Positions 8,834 through 18,363 of a DNA stretch of 64,000 bases are shown piece after piece. The notes under the pieces are model-generated. The model was not told where the DNA came from. It did not search any database and was given only the letters and a program-made list of their open reading frames with translations. The position numbers and the translations under genes are program-made. Positions within the stretch are counted from its first letter, which is position 1. The number at the start of each line of letters is the position of its first letter. Source of the DNA: Streptomyces sp. NBC_00654. Lineage in GTDB: Bacteria; Actinomycetota; Actinomycetes; Streptomycetales; Streptomycetaceae. Location: the NCBI RefSeq assembly GCF_026341775.1, contig NZ_JAPEOB010000001.1, forward strand, positions 3,968,001 to 4,032,000, written 5' to 3'.

Positions 8834-10651
8834 CTACGGGGCGAGAAGGTCCCGCGACAGACGGGGCGACGGCGGTGCCGCGCCGTCCAGCGTCGCGGAG
8901 TGCAGCGCGGCGTGCTCCTCGCGGGACACCACCGACCGGCCCCCGCGCAGCGTCAGACGGTTCCCCCGCGGGGTCGTCCAGCGGAGCTCGGCGCAGTCGC
9001 CCGCCGCCACCACCTCGGGCGCGGACCCGGGCTCGCCGCCGCCGTCCGTACCGCCGGTGACGGGGGTGAGGGAGAGCGTCCCCGCCGCGTACGCCTCGCC
9101 CGCCGCCTTCCAGTCGAGCTCGACCGGGGCCGCGCTCTCGAAGAACACGACCTCGATCCGTACGCCGTCCGCGCGCGGGACGAGCCGCGCCGTCGGTGTA
9201 CGGCCGCCGAAAGCGCCCCCGGCCAGGCGGAATTCGAGCTTCGCCGTCCCGAGGTCCACCACGACGCCGTCGGTGAACCCGGAGGCCCGCGGCAGGGGCG
9301 GCGCGCCGATCGCGTCCACCACCAGGCGCAGCGAGCGGGCCCGGAACCGGTCGCCCGGCCGGATCATGTCGAGGTGGTGGTGGCGGTCGCCGGCGGGGCA
9401 GGCGAAGCCCGTCATCCAGGCCACGTGCGGACCGCTCTGCACGGTGCCGATGACACCGGAGGCGAAGTCGAAGTCCTCCGCGCCGTCGTCCTTCACGAGA
9501 TGGACGTGCACATGTCCCGCCCCGCCGTCCGGCCGTACCCAGTGGCCGAACAGCGGGCGCCGCTGCAGCCAGGTGTCCTGGTGGTTCACGCTGCCGAGCG
9601 TGGTGACCCGGTCCAGCCAGGTGGTTCCCGTCTCGGGGGACGGGGTCTCCAGGAACAGCTCCCGGTGCTCGTGCTCGCTCTCCAGCTCCAGCAGCCGGGG
9701 GCGGGCCCAGTCGGGCATCCGGTAGTCCACGCAGGCGTGCACCCCCTCCAGCAGGCCGGTCGGGGCCGCTTCGCCGGCCGGGCCGCCCACCAGACCCCGG
9801 GTGGCCTTCACCAGGTGGGGCGGCGCACCCAGGTCATTGCTGTAGCAGCGGGCCATCGGGCCGGACAGCTGACGCGTCGGAGGGTGCCAGCGGGCCAGGA
9901 AGTGTTCCCACAGCCGGTCGTGCAGCCGCTCGTTGACGGCCAGCACCTCCTCGTCCCGGACGTGCTCCCTGATCAGCGTCAGGGTCTGGATGACGACGCC
10001 CCAGTAGGACGGGCTGTTGAACTCGGTGAAGCTGCCGGTGGTGTCGATCGCCTCCGCGAGGCGCGCCATGCGCTCCTTGCCGTACGCGAACACCGCTTCG
10101 TCGCCGAGGACCTTGCCGGCCGCGAGCGTGACGAACGTGCCCATCGCGGCGACGTTCGTGTACGTCAGATGGACGTTCCTGCGGATGATGGAGGCGGCCG
10201 CGTGCCGCAGCGACTCGTGCACTTCGCGCAGCACGGGGGCCGGCAGCCGCTCCCCGTGCCGGGCGTGGATCAGGAGCAGATGGATGCCGAGGAAGTCCGC
10301 CCAGTTCCAGTCCGCCGGGTCCATCCGGTCGGCCGGTTCCTCGGCGTAGTAGCCCCAGATGCCGTAGGTGTCATTCGCCGGCGACCGGTCCTGGAGCCCG
10401 GCGACCTCCAGGATCACGGAGTGGGCGCGTTCGGCGTCGCCGTCGCCGTCCCGCTCCAGCAGCAGCAGAGCGTAGTGCAGGGAGTTGCGTGTGGGGTGTG
10501 CGGGACCGCCCTTGATGTGGGTGTGGATCGGGTTGTACGGGGCCTCGACCTGCAGCAGGTTCGCCTCGGCGTCCCAGCAGCGGTCGCCCTCGGCAAGGGC
10601 CGCACGCAGCAGGGAACGGTCGTACTCGGCGGCCGACCAGGCAGGGTGCAC
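8834..10651 (-). CDS. Heparinase II/III-like toroid enzyme (putative lyase)
   Basis: A 605-residue protein. The N-terminal half is helical with Trp/Tyr/His-rich turns (WGYYAEEP, DWNWADFLGIHLLLIHARHG, HLTYTNVAAMGTFVTLAAGK, SFTEFNSPSYWGVV), as in alpha/alpha-toroid polysaccharide lyases. The C-terminal half is a beta-rich sheet domain (TLGSVNHQDTWLQRRPLFG, VHVHLVKDDG), as in heparinase II/III-type enzymes. Exact family and substrate are uncertain; a hydrolase of similar fold is possible. No secretion signal is seen, so it would act on imported oligosaccharides. The GTG at 10651 has GGAGG about 8 bases upstream. It is divergent from the sugar-transporter operon across a 228-bp region with two LacI-type operators. 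Confidence 0.55.
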   Translation of the reverse strand: MHPAWSAAEYDRSLLRAALAEGDRCWDAEANLLQVEAPYNPIHTHIKGGPAHPTRNSLHYALLLLERDGDGDAERAHSVILEVAGLQDRSPANDTYGIWGYYAEEPADRMDPADWNWADFLGIHLLLIHARHGERLPAPVLREVHESLRHAAASIIRRNVHLTYTNVAAMGTFVTLAAGKVLGDEAVFAYGKERMARLAEAIDTTGSFTEFNSPSYWGVVIQTLTLIREHVRDEEVLAVNERLHDRLWEHFLARWHPPTRQLSGPMARCYSNDLGAPPHLVKATRGLVGGPAGEAAPTGLLEGVHACVDYRMPDWARPRLLELESEHEHRELFLETPSPETGTTWLDRVTTLGSVNHQDTWLQRRPLFGHWVRPDGGAGHVHVHLVKDDGAEDFDFASGVIGTVQSGPHVAWMTGFACPAGDRHHHLDMIRPGDRFRARSLRLVVDAIGAPPLPRASGFTDGVVVDLGTAKLEFRLAGGAFGGRTPTARLVPRADGVRIEVVFFESAAPVELDWKAAGEAYAAGTLSLTPVTGGTDGGGEPGSAPEVVAAGDCAELRWTTPRGNRLTLRGGRSVVSREEHAALHSATLDGAAPPSPRLSRDLLAP

Positions 10652-10691
10652 GGGATGTCCTCCAGCTCGCGATCGCCTCTCCGGCGATCTC

Positions 10692-10716
10692 GGAAACGCT
10701 TGGGAAACGTTTTCCA
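10692..10716. promoter_or_regulatory. LacI-type operator A (overlapping sites)
   Basis: Holds GGAAACGCTTGG (10692-10703) overlapping TGGGAAACGTTTTCCA (10701-10716). The second is a near-perfect palindrome with one mismatched pair, centred on CG. It is 40-65 bp upstream of the leftward toroid-enzyme start, as expected for repression by the LacI protein encoded at 26380-27450. Confidence 0.7.
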
Positions 10717-10829
10717 GAGGCTAAGCCGATGTCAACGTCCCGGCAAGGGTCCAATGAGGGAACCGAGGCAGGAAGTCCGCACCGTACCCATTGACGCGGC
10801 GATATGTCGCGAGGCAAGGTGACCCCGGC

Positions 10830-10844
10830 TGGAAAACGCTTTCC
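10830..10844. promoter_or_regulatory. LacI-type operator B
   Basis: TGGAAAACGCTTTCC, a dyad centred on CG with 6 of 7 paired positions matching. It lies 36 bp upstream of the sugar-binding protein start (10880) and matches operators A, D and E. It probably sits downstream of the promoter and blocks transcription of the importer operon. Confidence 0.75.
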
Positions 10845-10879
10845 GGCTGGTTCCCGTTCTGCCCCTGAAGGAGTTCCCG

Positions 10880-12262
10880 ATGAGACCCTCCCTGCGCACC
10901 GCCCTGACGGGCATCACCGCCGGTGCGCTCGTCTGCGTGCTTGCGTCGTGCTCCGATGCGGGCAGCGGAGCCGCTGCCGACGGCACGGTGACCATCACCG
11001 TCTCGGGCCGCCCCCCGGCCACCAACGCCGCCGCGCTGAAGACCTTCGAGACACGGGTCGCCGCGTTCGAGAAGGCCAATCCCAAGATCCGGGTGAAGAC
11101 GAACGAGTACCAGTACGACCAGCAGAGCTTCCAGACCAAGGTGGGTGGCGGAAGCCTGGAGACCGTCGTCAGGGTACCGCTCACCGAGATGTCGGGACTG
11201 ATCAAGCGCAAGCAGATCTCGGACGTCACCGCGGAGTTCGCGCAGCTGAAGAACGGCGACCAGTTCAACGACGCCGTGCTCGCCGCGGCCAAGGGGCAGG
11301 ACGGCAAGATCTACGGCGTACCCACCGAGGAGTACGCCATGGGCCTCCTCTGCAACCGGGACCTCTTCGAGAAGGCCGGACTCGACCCCGAGAACCCGCC
11401 CACGACCTGGTCCGAGGTCCGCACGGCCGCCAAGGCGATCACGGACCGGACCGATGCCGTCGGCTACGCCCAGGCGACCAAGGAGAACGCCGGCGGCTGG
11501 ATGCTGACCGCCATGACGTACTCCTACGGCGACGACATGCAGAAGAAGACCGGCGCCAAGTGGGCCAACTCCTTCGACGTCCCCGGCAGCGGTGCCGAGA
11601 AGTCCCTGGACCTGCTGCGGCAGATGCGCTGGTCGGACGGTTCGATGGGCAAGAACCACCTGCGCAGCATCACGGACATCGAGAAGGACTTCTCCGCGGG
11701 CAAGATCGGGATGGCCGTCACCGGTCCGACCGCGGTCAACCACTATGTGCAGCAGTACAAGGGCGACCCGCAAACGGTCGGGCTGTCCGCCATGCCCGTG
11801 GACGGTTCCGCGCGGCGCACCCTGGCCGGCGGCAACGTCGCGGTGATCAGTCCGAAGGCGAGTCCTCAGGAGAGGGCGGCCGCGCTGAAGTTCATCGACT
11901 TCTACTACCTGACGACCAAGTACGACCCGGAGATCGCGGGCGCGGACGCGGCGGCCAGGAAGAAGGACGGCGGCGTCGTCGGCGTCCCGGTCGTGCCGTT
12001 CTACAAGCCCGCCATCTCCGACCCCGTCGACGCCGCGGTCAACAAGCAGGCCAATACGCCGGTCGCGCACTTCGCCACGTACACCCAGGCCCTCAAGGAC
12101 TTCGAGCTGGTCGTCGAACCGCCCATCGAGGCGCAGAACGTCTACAAGGCCCTCGACAGCGCCGTACAGGCCGTACTGACCCGTGAGGACGCCGACCCGG
12201 CCGAGCAGCTGAAGAAGGCGGCCGGACAGGTCAAGTCCCAGGTGGAGCGGGCCCAGCGCTGA
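10880..12262 (+). CDS. Family 1 extracellular sugar-binding lipoprotein
   Basis: A 460-residue solute-binding protein of a carbohydrate ABC importer. The N-terminus has a basic segment, a hydrophobic core and the lipobox LASC near residue 24, so it is anchored to the outer face of the membrane. The mature part has the family pattern: TVTITVSGRPPATNAAALKTF, the central YGVPTEEYAMGLLCNRDLFEKAG, GKIGMAVTGPTAV, and a late YKPAISDPVDAAV region. ATG 10880 is preceded by GAAGGAG. It is the first gene of an operon with two permeases, under operator B. The ligand is presumably an oligosaccharide released by the secreted glycosidase downstream. Confidence 0.9.
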   Translation: MRPSLRTALTGITAGALVCVLASCSDAGSGAAADGTVTITVSGRPPATNAAALKTFETRVAAFEKANPKIRVKTNEYQYDQQSFQTKVGGGSLETVVRVPLTEMSGLIKRKQISDVTAEFAQLKNGDQFNDAVLAAAKGQDGKIYGVPTEEYAMGLLCNRDLFEKAGLDPENPPTTWSEVRTAAKAITDRTDAVGYAQATKENAGGWMLTAMTYSYGDDMQKKTGAKWANSFDVPGSGAEKSLDLLRQMRWSDGSMGKNHLRSITDIEKDFSAGKIGMAVTGPTAVNHYVQQYKGDPQTVGLSAMPVDGSARRTLAGGNVAVISPKASPQERAAALKFIDFYYLTTKYDPEIAGADAAARKKDGGVVGVPVVPFYKPAISDPVDAAVNKQANTPVAHFATYTQALKDFELVVEPPIEAQNVYKALDSAVQAVLTREDADPAEQLKKAAGQVKSQVERAQR

Positions 12263-12274
12263 GCACCGCCGCAC

Positions 12275-12283
12275 AAAACGCTT
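12275..12283. promoter_or_regulatory. LacI-operator half-site C
   Basis: AAAACGCTT in the 33-bp gap between the binding-protein gene and the first permease, just before its GAGGAG ribosome site. It matches the core of operators A, B, D and E but only one arm is clear, so it may be a weak internal site or chance. Confidence 0.3.
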
Positions 12284-12295
12284 GAGGAGCCGTCA

Positions 12296-13327
12296 ATGAG
12301 CAGGTCGGACGCGCCACCGGTGCCCGCCGGGGACCGCACACCGAAAGACCGCACACCGATGAACCGTTCCGTGAAGTCCACCGCGCCCCGGCCGGGAGAG
12401 CCGGACGGGCCGCCGCAGTACGCCTCCCCGCGTCGCGGCGGCCCGGCGGAACGCTTCGTCCACTGGGTCAGGCAGGGGGGCATCACCACCATCCTGTTCG
12501 GCCTGCCGATGGTGCTGTGTTTCGCCTACTTCTCCTGGTGGCCGATCGTCCAGAGCGTGCGGCTCAGCTTCCAGCAGACCAATCTGGTCGGGCCCGCCCA
12601 GTGGGTGGGCCTGGACAACTTCCGTACGGTGCTGGACGACCCGCTGCTGTGGACGGCGGCCGGGAACACCGCGCTGTTCGCCGTGCTGGCCCTGGTGATC
12701 GGCTTCCCCGTACCCCTGTTCCTCGCCGTCCTCATCGCGGAACTGCGCCGGGGCGGAACCCTGTTCCGGATTCTCGCCTACCTTCCGGTGGCGATTCCCC
12801 CGGTGGTCTCGGTGCTGCTCTGGAAGTGGTTCTACGACCCGGACGCCGGCCTGTTCAACCAGCTGCTCGCCCATGTCGGGCTAGGCCCCTACCCATGGCT
12901 CCAGTCCACCGACACCGCCATGCTGTCGATCGTCCTGGAGGCCACCTGGGCCGGCTTCGGCTCCACGGTGATCATCTACCTGGCGGCGCTCGGCTCGGTG
13001 CCGAGCGAGCTGTACGAGGCCGCCGAGATCGACGGGGCGGGCATCTGGCGCAGGGTCTGGCACATCACCCTGCCGTCACTGCGCGGCGTCATCCTGATCA
13101 TGCTGCTGCTCCAGGTCATCGGCACCCTCCAGGTGTTCACCGAACCCTTCGTGATGACGGACGGCGGGCCCGAGGACTCCACCCTCACCGTCCTGATGCT
13201 GATCTACAACTACGCCTTCCAGAACGGCGACTACGGGGCGGCGACCGCCCTCAGCGTGCTCCTGGCCCTCGTGCTCGGCGCGCTCTCGGCGGTCTATCTG
13301 CGGGCGACGAGGAGCTGGAGCAACTGA
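12296..13327 (+). CDS. Sugar ABC transporter permease (MalF-type)
   Basis: A 343-residue inner membrane permease with a long hydrophilic N-terminal tail of about 55 residues and then six predicted membrane segments. The EAA loop that contacts the ATPase is EAAEIDGAGIWRRVWHITLP near residue 240. GAGGAG precedes the ATG; a second ATG 22 codons in could also serve. The stop overlaps the start of the second permease (TGATG). No ATPase gene lies in the operon, as is common in Streptomyces where the shared ATPase MsiK energises many sugar importers. Confidence 0.9.
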   Translation: MSRSDAPPVPAGDRTPKDRTPMNRSVKSTAPRPGEPDGPPQYASPRRGGPAERFVHWVRQGGITTILFGLPMVLCFAYFSWWPIVQSVRLSFQQTNLVGPAQWVGLDNFRTVLDDPLLWTAAGNTALFAVLALVIGFPVPLFLAVLIAELRRGGTLFRILAYLPVAIPPVVSVLLWKWFYDPDAGLFNQLLAHVGLGPYPWLQSTDTAMLSIVLEATWAGFGSTVIIYLAALGSVPSELYEAAEIDGAGIWRRVWHITLPSLRGVILIMLLLQVIGTLQVFTEPFVMTDGGPEDSTLTVLMLIYNYAFQNGDYGAATALSVLLALVLGALSAVYLRATRSWSN

Positions 13328-14253
13328 TGGCCGTCACGACACCCACCCGCCCCCGGGACAGGAAGCGCGCCGAGGAGAGCTCCCGCGGGCTGATCTCCTC
13401 GGCCGACCGCCGGCGGACCTCCGTACGCACCTCGCTGCTGTCCGTCCAGGGGCTCTCCCTGCTCCTGCTGATCGCCTTCGGCGCCGCCCCGCTGTACTGG
13501 ACCTTCAAGGGCGCGGTCTCGCCGACCCAGGAGCTGCTGCGCGACCCGCTGGCGCTCTGGCCCGGCAACGCGCAGTGGGACAACCTCTCCCGCGCCTGGA
13601 CCGAACTCCAGGTCGGCCAGTACCTCTGGAACACGGTGGTCCTGGTGACCGGCTCGGTCGTCGCCCACCTCTTCATCGCCACCACCGGCGGCTACGTCCT
13701 GTCCGTCCTGCGGCCCAAGTGGGCCACGCCGGTGCGGTGGATGGTGCTCGCCACCCTCTTCATCCCCGGCTCGATCTCCCTGGTCGCGCTCTACCTCACC
13801 GTGCTCGACCTGCCCGGCCTCGGCATCTCGCTCGCCAACAGCCCCTGGGGCGTGTGGCTGCCGCACGCGGCCAGCGCCTTCACGGTGCTGATCGTGATGA
13901 AGTTCTTCGACGGCATCCCGCGCGAACTGTTCGAGGCCGCCCGCGTCGACGGCGCGGGCCCGTTGATCATCTTCCGCCGGATCGTGCTGCCCATGTCGCG
14001 GCCGATTCTCGCGGTGGTGACCCTGCTGACGGTCATGAGTTCCTGGAAGGACTTCCTCTGGCCCCTGATCGTCATCCCGGACACCGAGAAGCAGCCCATC
14101 TCCGCCGCACTGCCGCGTCTCGCGGAAACGGCGGAACAGTCACTGCTCATCGCCGGGATGCTGCTCGCCATCCTGCCCCCCGTCGTCCTGTTCCTGATCT
14201 TCCAGCGGCAGATCGTACGGGGCGGGGGAGGCTTCACCGGCCTCAAGGGATGA
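13327..14253 (+). CDS. Sugar ABC transporter permease (MalG-type)
   Basis: A 308-residue partner permease. After a charged N-terminus of about 35 residues it has six hydrophobic segments. The ATPase-docking EAA loop is FEAARVDGAGPLIIFRRIVLP near residue 205 (key residues EAA, DGA, LP). Start and stop of the two permeases overlap, so they are made in equal amounts. With the binding lipoprotein it forms a CUT1-type importer for oligosaccharides. Confidence 0.9.
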   Translation: MAVTTPTRPRDRKRAEESSRGLISSADRRRTSVRTSLLSVQGLSLLLLIAFGAAPLYWTFKGAVSPTQELLRDPLALWPGNAQWDNLSRAWTELQVGQYLWNTVVLVTGSVVAHLFIATTGGYVLSVLRPKWATPVRWMVLATLFIPGSISLVALYLTVLDLPGLGISLANSPWGVWLPHAASAFTVLIVMKFFDGIPRELFEAARVDGAGPLIIFRRIVLPMSRPILAVVTLLTVMSSWKDFLWPLIVIPDTEKQPISAALPRLAETAEQSLLIAGMLLAILPPVVLFLIFQRQIVRGGGGFTGLKG

Positions 14254-14328
14254 GAACCACCCGGGCACCCACGCGGATCACTCCGCGCGGGCCGGCGGCG
14301 GCAGCGGTGCGCGCCGACGGACCTGGAC

Positions 14329-14365
14329 GGTGTGCTCCGCCGGGGTACAGCCGACGGAGCACACC
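14329..14365. terminator. Hairpin between permease and glycosidase genes
   Basis: An 11-bp perfect inverted repeat, GGTGTGCTCCG and its complement, with a 15-nt loop in the 168-bp gap. There is no U tract. It may terminate or partly block read-through, or protect the upstream mRNA 3' end, so that importer and secreted enzyme are made at different levels. Confidence 0.45.
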
Positions 14366-14421
14366 ACCGCCCGGGAAACCCCCCGAACGCACCGCACCGA
14401 TCCGATCGAGAGGACACCTCG

Positions 14422-17220
14422 ATGGAACAGAACGGCACGATCCGGTCCGGAACCCCGGCTCCGGCCAGAGTAATGGGCCGCACCCGGCATCCCGCCGCAT
14501 GGGGCAGTGCCGCGGCCCTGCTCGGCTGCCTGCTGGTGGCCGCGCCCCTGCCCGGCACGGCACCCTCCGCCCACGCGGCGGCGGCCACGCTCACCGTCAC
14601 CTCGCCCGACCTCTTCTTCGTCAAGGGCCAGGCGAAGATCACCCTCACCTCCGACCAGGCCTCGGTGTCCTGGAAGGCCGTCGACGACCAGGGCGTGACC
14701 GTCGCCTCCGGCACCGCGCCGGTGACGGGCGGCGCCGCCACCGTGGACGCCACCGGGCTGGGCAACGGCTACTACACGCTCACGGCGACCGCGGGCACCA
14801 CGACCCGCACCGTGAACTTCGGCGTGGTGAGCGCGCTCGCCGGCCATGAGCAGAAGGACCCGCGCTTCGGCACCGGCATCCACTACGGATGGAACGACGG
14901 CGACGACCAGAAGCTGCTGCGCTCGGTCAAGCTGATGGGGATGCACGGGATCCGGTCCGACATCAACTGGAGCGCGATCGAGAAGACTCCCGGCCAGTAC
15001 GGCTGGAGCAACTACAGCACCGACCAGCACATCCCGTACGCGAAGAGCCTGGGCCTGGTCTCCCTGCCGATCTCCGGCTACCGCAACCCCAACTACGACA
15101 GCAACAGAACGCCCGCCTCGCCTGCCGCGCTGGAGGCGTACGGGAAGTACACCGCCGGCATCGTGGAGAAGTACCAGCAGTCCTCGAAGGAGGTCGAGAT
15201 CTACAACGAGTACAACTCGACCGGCTTCAACAACGGCACCTGCGGCATCTCCGCCGACTGCTACCTCCAGATGCTCAAGGCGACCTACGGCAAGGTGCAC
15301 GCCAAGGTCGAGGACGCCACCGTCGTCGGCGGGGGCCTGGCAGGCCTCCAGACCGACTGGCTGAAGCGGCTCTACGCCCTCAAGGGGCTGGACTACATGG
15401 ACGCCCTCAGCGTCCACCACTACGGCTACCCGAGCCCGCCCGAGCAGGCCCTGGCGAAACTGCCGCAGGTGCGGGCCGATCTGGACGCGGCGGGCGGCAA
15501 GGACTTCCCGCTGTGGATGACCGAGAACGGCTACCCCACCCACGCCGACGGCGTCACCCAGGCAGCCCAGGCCGCCTATGTGCCGCGCGCCCAGATCTTC
15601 TCCTTCGCCTCCGGCGTCGACCGCTACTACTGGTACGACCTCACCAACGACGGCACCGACGCGAACAACAAGGAACACAACTTCGGCGCGTTCAAGCGTC
15701 CCACCACCGGCGTCGCGGCCTGGCAGCCCAAGCCGTCCGTGGTCACCGAGAGCGTCCTGATCCGCCAGCTCGCCGGCCGCGCCTACGCCGGCCGTGACGA
15801 CGCCGGATCCGCCGACGTCCGCTCCTACCGCTTCGGCACCGGGGCCTCCACGGTCCGCGCGCTGTACACGACGGCCGCGACCCCGGGAACCGTCCAGCTC
15901 TCGGCCGGCGGCCCGGTCACCGTCAGCGACCAGATGGGCCGTGAGAAGACCTACGTCCCGGTCGGCGGCAAGGTGCAGCTCGGCATCGACGACAAGGTGC
16001 TGTACGTCAAGGGCGCGGTGAGCGCCGTCACGTCCGTCGCCACCTCCGCCTTCTCCCTCGAACTCCCCGGGCGTACCAACACGGAGGAGTCCGTCACCGC
16101 GGTGCTCAAGGTCGACCGCACCAAGGGACAGCCCGCCCTCCCGCCGCTGCTCGACTTCCGCATCGCCGGGAAGACCTACCGGGTGACGGCGAAGCCCGGC
16201 ACGGTGACCCGCAAGACCATCGACCTGCCCACCTCGGCGCTGACCGGCACGCGTTCGGTCAGCGGCACCGTCGGCCTCGGCCCGGTCAACCTCGGCCGGA
16301 TCACCACCGACACCGTCGTGGTGCCCCCGACCGAGGTCACCTTCGACCCGGTGGTGAAGAAGGCCGAACCCTTCGCCGCCGCGCTGAAGGTCACCGTCAC
16401 CAACAACCGCGCCCGCTCCGCGCTCGACCTCACCAAGCTGGAGTGGCAGGTCAACCAGGGCACCGCGTACCTGGACCGGGGCACCATCGCCGGGCCGATC
16501 AAGGTCGGTACCGAGGACAAGGTCTCGTACACGGTCGACGCGCGCAACGTGAAGCCGTGGGACCGCTACTGGACGGCCGCCTACGTCAGCACCCCCGACG
16601 GCGCCAGGAACCCGGTGGGCGCCTGGAACGGCTGGGGCGCGGTACAGCCCGCAGGCACCAGCACCACCACGCCCATCGACCTGGCCACCCACGCCACCAA
16701 GCACTACTCGGCCGGCTACCGGGGCGAGGCCGACCTCTCCGGCTCGATGCGCCCGCAGTACACCGACACCGGGCTCGTCCTGAAGGGCGAGTTCACCGAC
16801 AACGCCCTGTACCAGCCCGCCACCAGCGCCGAGAACATGTGGCAGGGCGACAGCCTCCAGTTCGCCGTCACCCCCGAGGTCCCGGGCCGCAGCCGTCAGT
16901 ACGTCGAGGTCGGCGCCTCCCTCGTCGGCGGCAAGCCCCAGGTGTACACCTGGCGGCCGCCGGCCGGCCAGAGCGCCGGAATCACCCCCGGCGCGACCGC
17001 GCGGATCACCCGTGAAGGCACCACCACCCACTACACGGTGACCGTCCCCTGGACCTCCCTCGGCCTCAGCGGCAAGCCGGCCGCCTCCATCGGACTCGGC
17101 TTCGTCGTCAACGACGCCGACAACGACGGACGGGGCCGCGGCTGGTTCGAGTGGGGCGGCTCCATCGCCAACAACTCCAAGAGCGCCTCCGGCCTGCGGG
17201 CCGTCCAGCTGACCGACTGA
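14422..17220 (+). CDS. Secreted clan-A glycoside hydrolase with CBM9-like domain
   Basis: A 932-residue secreted protein starting at ATG 14422 behind GAGAGGA; the frame extends upstream but is not coding. A signal peptide (hydrophobic core then PSAHAAA) ends near residue 53. A short beta domain follows (about 55-130), then a TIM-barrel resembling GH39/GH5 enzymes: GIHYGWNDGDDQKLL, candidate acid/base Glu in EIYNEYNSTGF (residue about 270), SVHHYGYP, and candidate nucleophile Glu in WMTENGYPTH (about 370). Beta-sandwich regions follow. The last 180 residues (DLSGSMRPQYTDTGLVLKGE to the end) resemble a family 9-like carbohydrate-binding domain. It would cut an extracellular glycan for the importer. 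Substrate is unknown. Confidence 0.75.
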   Translation: MEQNGTIRSGTPAPARVMGRTRHPAAWGSAAALLGCLLVAAPLPGTAPSAHAAAATLTVTSPDLFFVKGQAKITLTSDQASVSWKAVDDQGVTVASGTAPVTGGAATVDATGLGNGYYTLTATAGTTTRTVNFGVVSALAGHEQKDPRFGTGIHYGWNDGDDQKLLRSVKLMGMHGIRSDINWSAIEKTPGQYGWSNYSTDQHIPYAKSLGLVSLPISGYRNPNYDSNRTPASPAALEAYGKYTAGIVEKYQQSSKEVEIYNEYNSTGFNNGTCGISADCYLQMLKATYGKVHAKVEDATVVGGGLAGLQTDWLKRLYALKGLDYMDALSVHHYGYPSPPEQALAKLPQVRADLDAAGGKDFPLWMTENGYPTHADGVTQAAQAAYVPRAQIFSFASGVDRYYWYDLTNDGTDANNKEHNFGAFKRPTTGVAAWQPKPSVVTESVLIRQLAGRAYAGRDDAGSADVRSYRFGTGASTVRALYTTAATPGTVQLSAGGPVTVSDQMGREKTYVPVGGKVQLGIDDKVLYVKGAVSAVTSVATSAFSLELPGRTNTEESVTAVLKVDRTKGQPALPPLLDFRIAGKTYRVTAKPGTVTRKTIDLPTSALTGTRSVSGTVGLGPVNLGRITTDTVVVPPTEVTFDPVVKKAEPFAAALKVTVTNNRARSALDLTKLEWQVNQGTAYLDRGTIAGPIKVGTEDKVSYTVDARNVKPWDRYWTAAYVSTPDGARNPVGAWNGWGAVQPAGTSTTTPIDLATHATKHYSAGYRGEADLSGSMRPQYTDTGLVLKGEFTDNALYQPATSAENMWQGDSLQFAVTPEVPGRSRQYVEVGASLVGGKPQVYTWRPPAGQSAGITPGATARITREGTTTHYTVTVPWTSLGLSGKPAASIGLGFVVNDADNDGRGRGWFEWGGSIANNSKSASGLRAVQLTD

Positions 17221-17274
17221 CCGGACGCGACGACCGCGGACCGATCCGATGAACGACCGCTCCCCATGAACCGG

Positions 17275-17308
17275 CGGGGCCGGGTGCACCTGACAGCACC
17301 CGGCCCCG
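17275..17308. terminator. Terminator after the secreted glycosidase
   Basis: A 13-bp perfect stem (CGGGGCCGGGTGC and its complement) with an 8-nt loop, 55 bases after the glycosidase stop. Confidence 0.75.
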
Positions 17309-17376
17309 CTGCTCCATGTCGTACGGCCGGCACCGAAGATGTCACCACCCACCATCCCGAGGAGACGCACCACACC

Positions 17377-18351
17377 ATGGCCCTGTTCGACCTGCCTCTC
17401 GACGAACTGCGCGACTACCGGCCCCGGATCGCGGAACCCGGCGACTTCGACGCCTTCTGGGCCAGGACCCTGGCCGAGACCCGCGCCCACGAGCCCGCCA
17501 TCACCTTCGAACCGGTCGACACCCCGCTGACCGGCATGCGCACCTGGGACACCACCTTCGCGGGCTACGGCGGCCACCCCGTCAAGGGCTGGTTCAGCGC
17601 CCCCGCGCACGCCGAGGGCCCGCTGCCGCTCGTCGTCCAGTTCCACGGCTACAACGGCGGCCGCAGCCTGCCGCACTGCTGGGGCATGTGGCCGCTGGCC
17701 GGCTTCGCCCACTTCGTCATGGACGTACGGGGCCAGGGCAGCGGCGGCAACGTCGGGGACACCCCCGACCCGGTCGGCTCCGGACCCTCCCACGCGGGCT
17801 TCATGACCCGGGGCATCGAGGACCCGGAGAACTACTACTACCGCCGCGTCTACGCCGACGCCGTACGCGCCGTCGAAGCGGCACGCACGCACCCCCTCGC
17901 CGACCGCGCCCGCACCGTGGCGCTCGGCGGCAGCCAGGGCGGCGGCCTGACCCTCGCGGTCGCCGGACTCCTCCCCGGCCTGTCGGCCATCTCCGTCGAC
18001 GTACCGTTCCTCTGCCACTTCGGGCGGGCCGTCACCCTCACCGACGCCAACCCGTACTCCGAGATAGCCCGCTACCTCAAGGTCCACCGCGGCAAGGAGG
18101 AGAACACCTTCCGCACCCTGTCGTACTTCGACGGGGTGTCGTTCGCCGCCCGGGGCAGCGCCCCCGCGCTCTTCTCCGTCGCCCTCCAGGACCAGACCTG
18201 CCCGCCGTCCACGGTGTTCGCCGCCTACAACGCGTACCGGGGCGAGAAGGAGATCGAGGTGTACCCCTTCAACGGACACGAGGGCGGCGCCATGTACCAG
18301 GAAGCGGTCCAGCTGCGCCGGATACCGGCGCGGCTGGACCGCGATTCCTGA
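17377..18351 (+). CDS. CE7 acetyl esterase (acetylxylan esterase/cephalosporin-C deacetylase type)
   Basis: A 324-residue alpha/beta hydrolase of the CE7 family that removes O-acetyl groups from oligosaccharides. There is no signal peptide, so it is cytoplasmic. Family signatures are GYGGHPVKGWF, RGQGSGG, the nucleophile elbow GGSQGG (Ser about 186), the acid in LQDQTCPPS, and His in NGHEGG. ATG 17377 has GAGGAG about 11 bases upstream. A close paralogue of identical length is encoded at 29925-30899. Its place between the glycosidase and the alpha-mannosidase suggests the imported glycan is acetylated. It converges with the GH38 gene with only 12 bases between the stops. Confidence 0.88.
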   Translation: MALFDLPLDELRDYRPRIAEPGDFDAFWARTLAETRAHEPAITFEPVDTPLTGMRTWDTTFAGYGGHPVKGWFSAPAHAEGPLPLVVQFHGYNGGRSLPHCWGMWPLAGFAHFVMDVRGQGSGGNVGDTPDPVGSGPSHAGFMTRGIEDPENYYYRRVYADAVRAVEAARTHPLADRARTVALGGSQGGGLTLAVAGLLPGLSAISVDVPFLCHFGRAVTLTDANPYSEIARYLKVHRGKEENTFRTLSYFDGVSFAARGSAPALFSVALQDQTCPPSTVFAAYNAYRGEKEIEVYPFNGHEGGAMYQEAVQLRRIPARLDRDS

Positions 18352-18363
18352 TCCGGGGCCCGA

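Noticed and set aside
14278..18279. A very long leftward open frame across the glycosidase and CE7 genes
   Set aside because: It is antisense to genes with clear signal peptides and catalytic motifs, and its product is Gly/Val/Arg low complexity. It is a GC-rich shadow.
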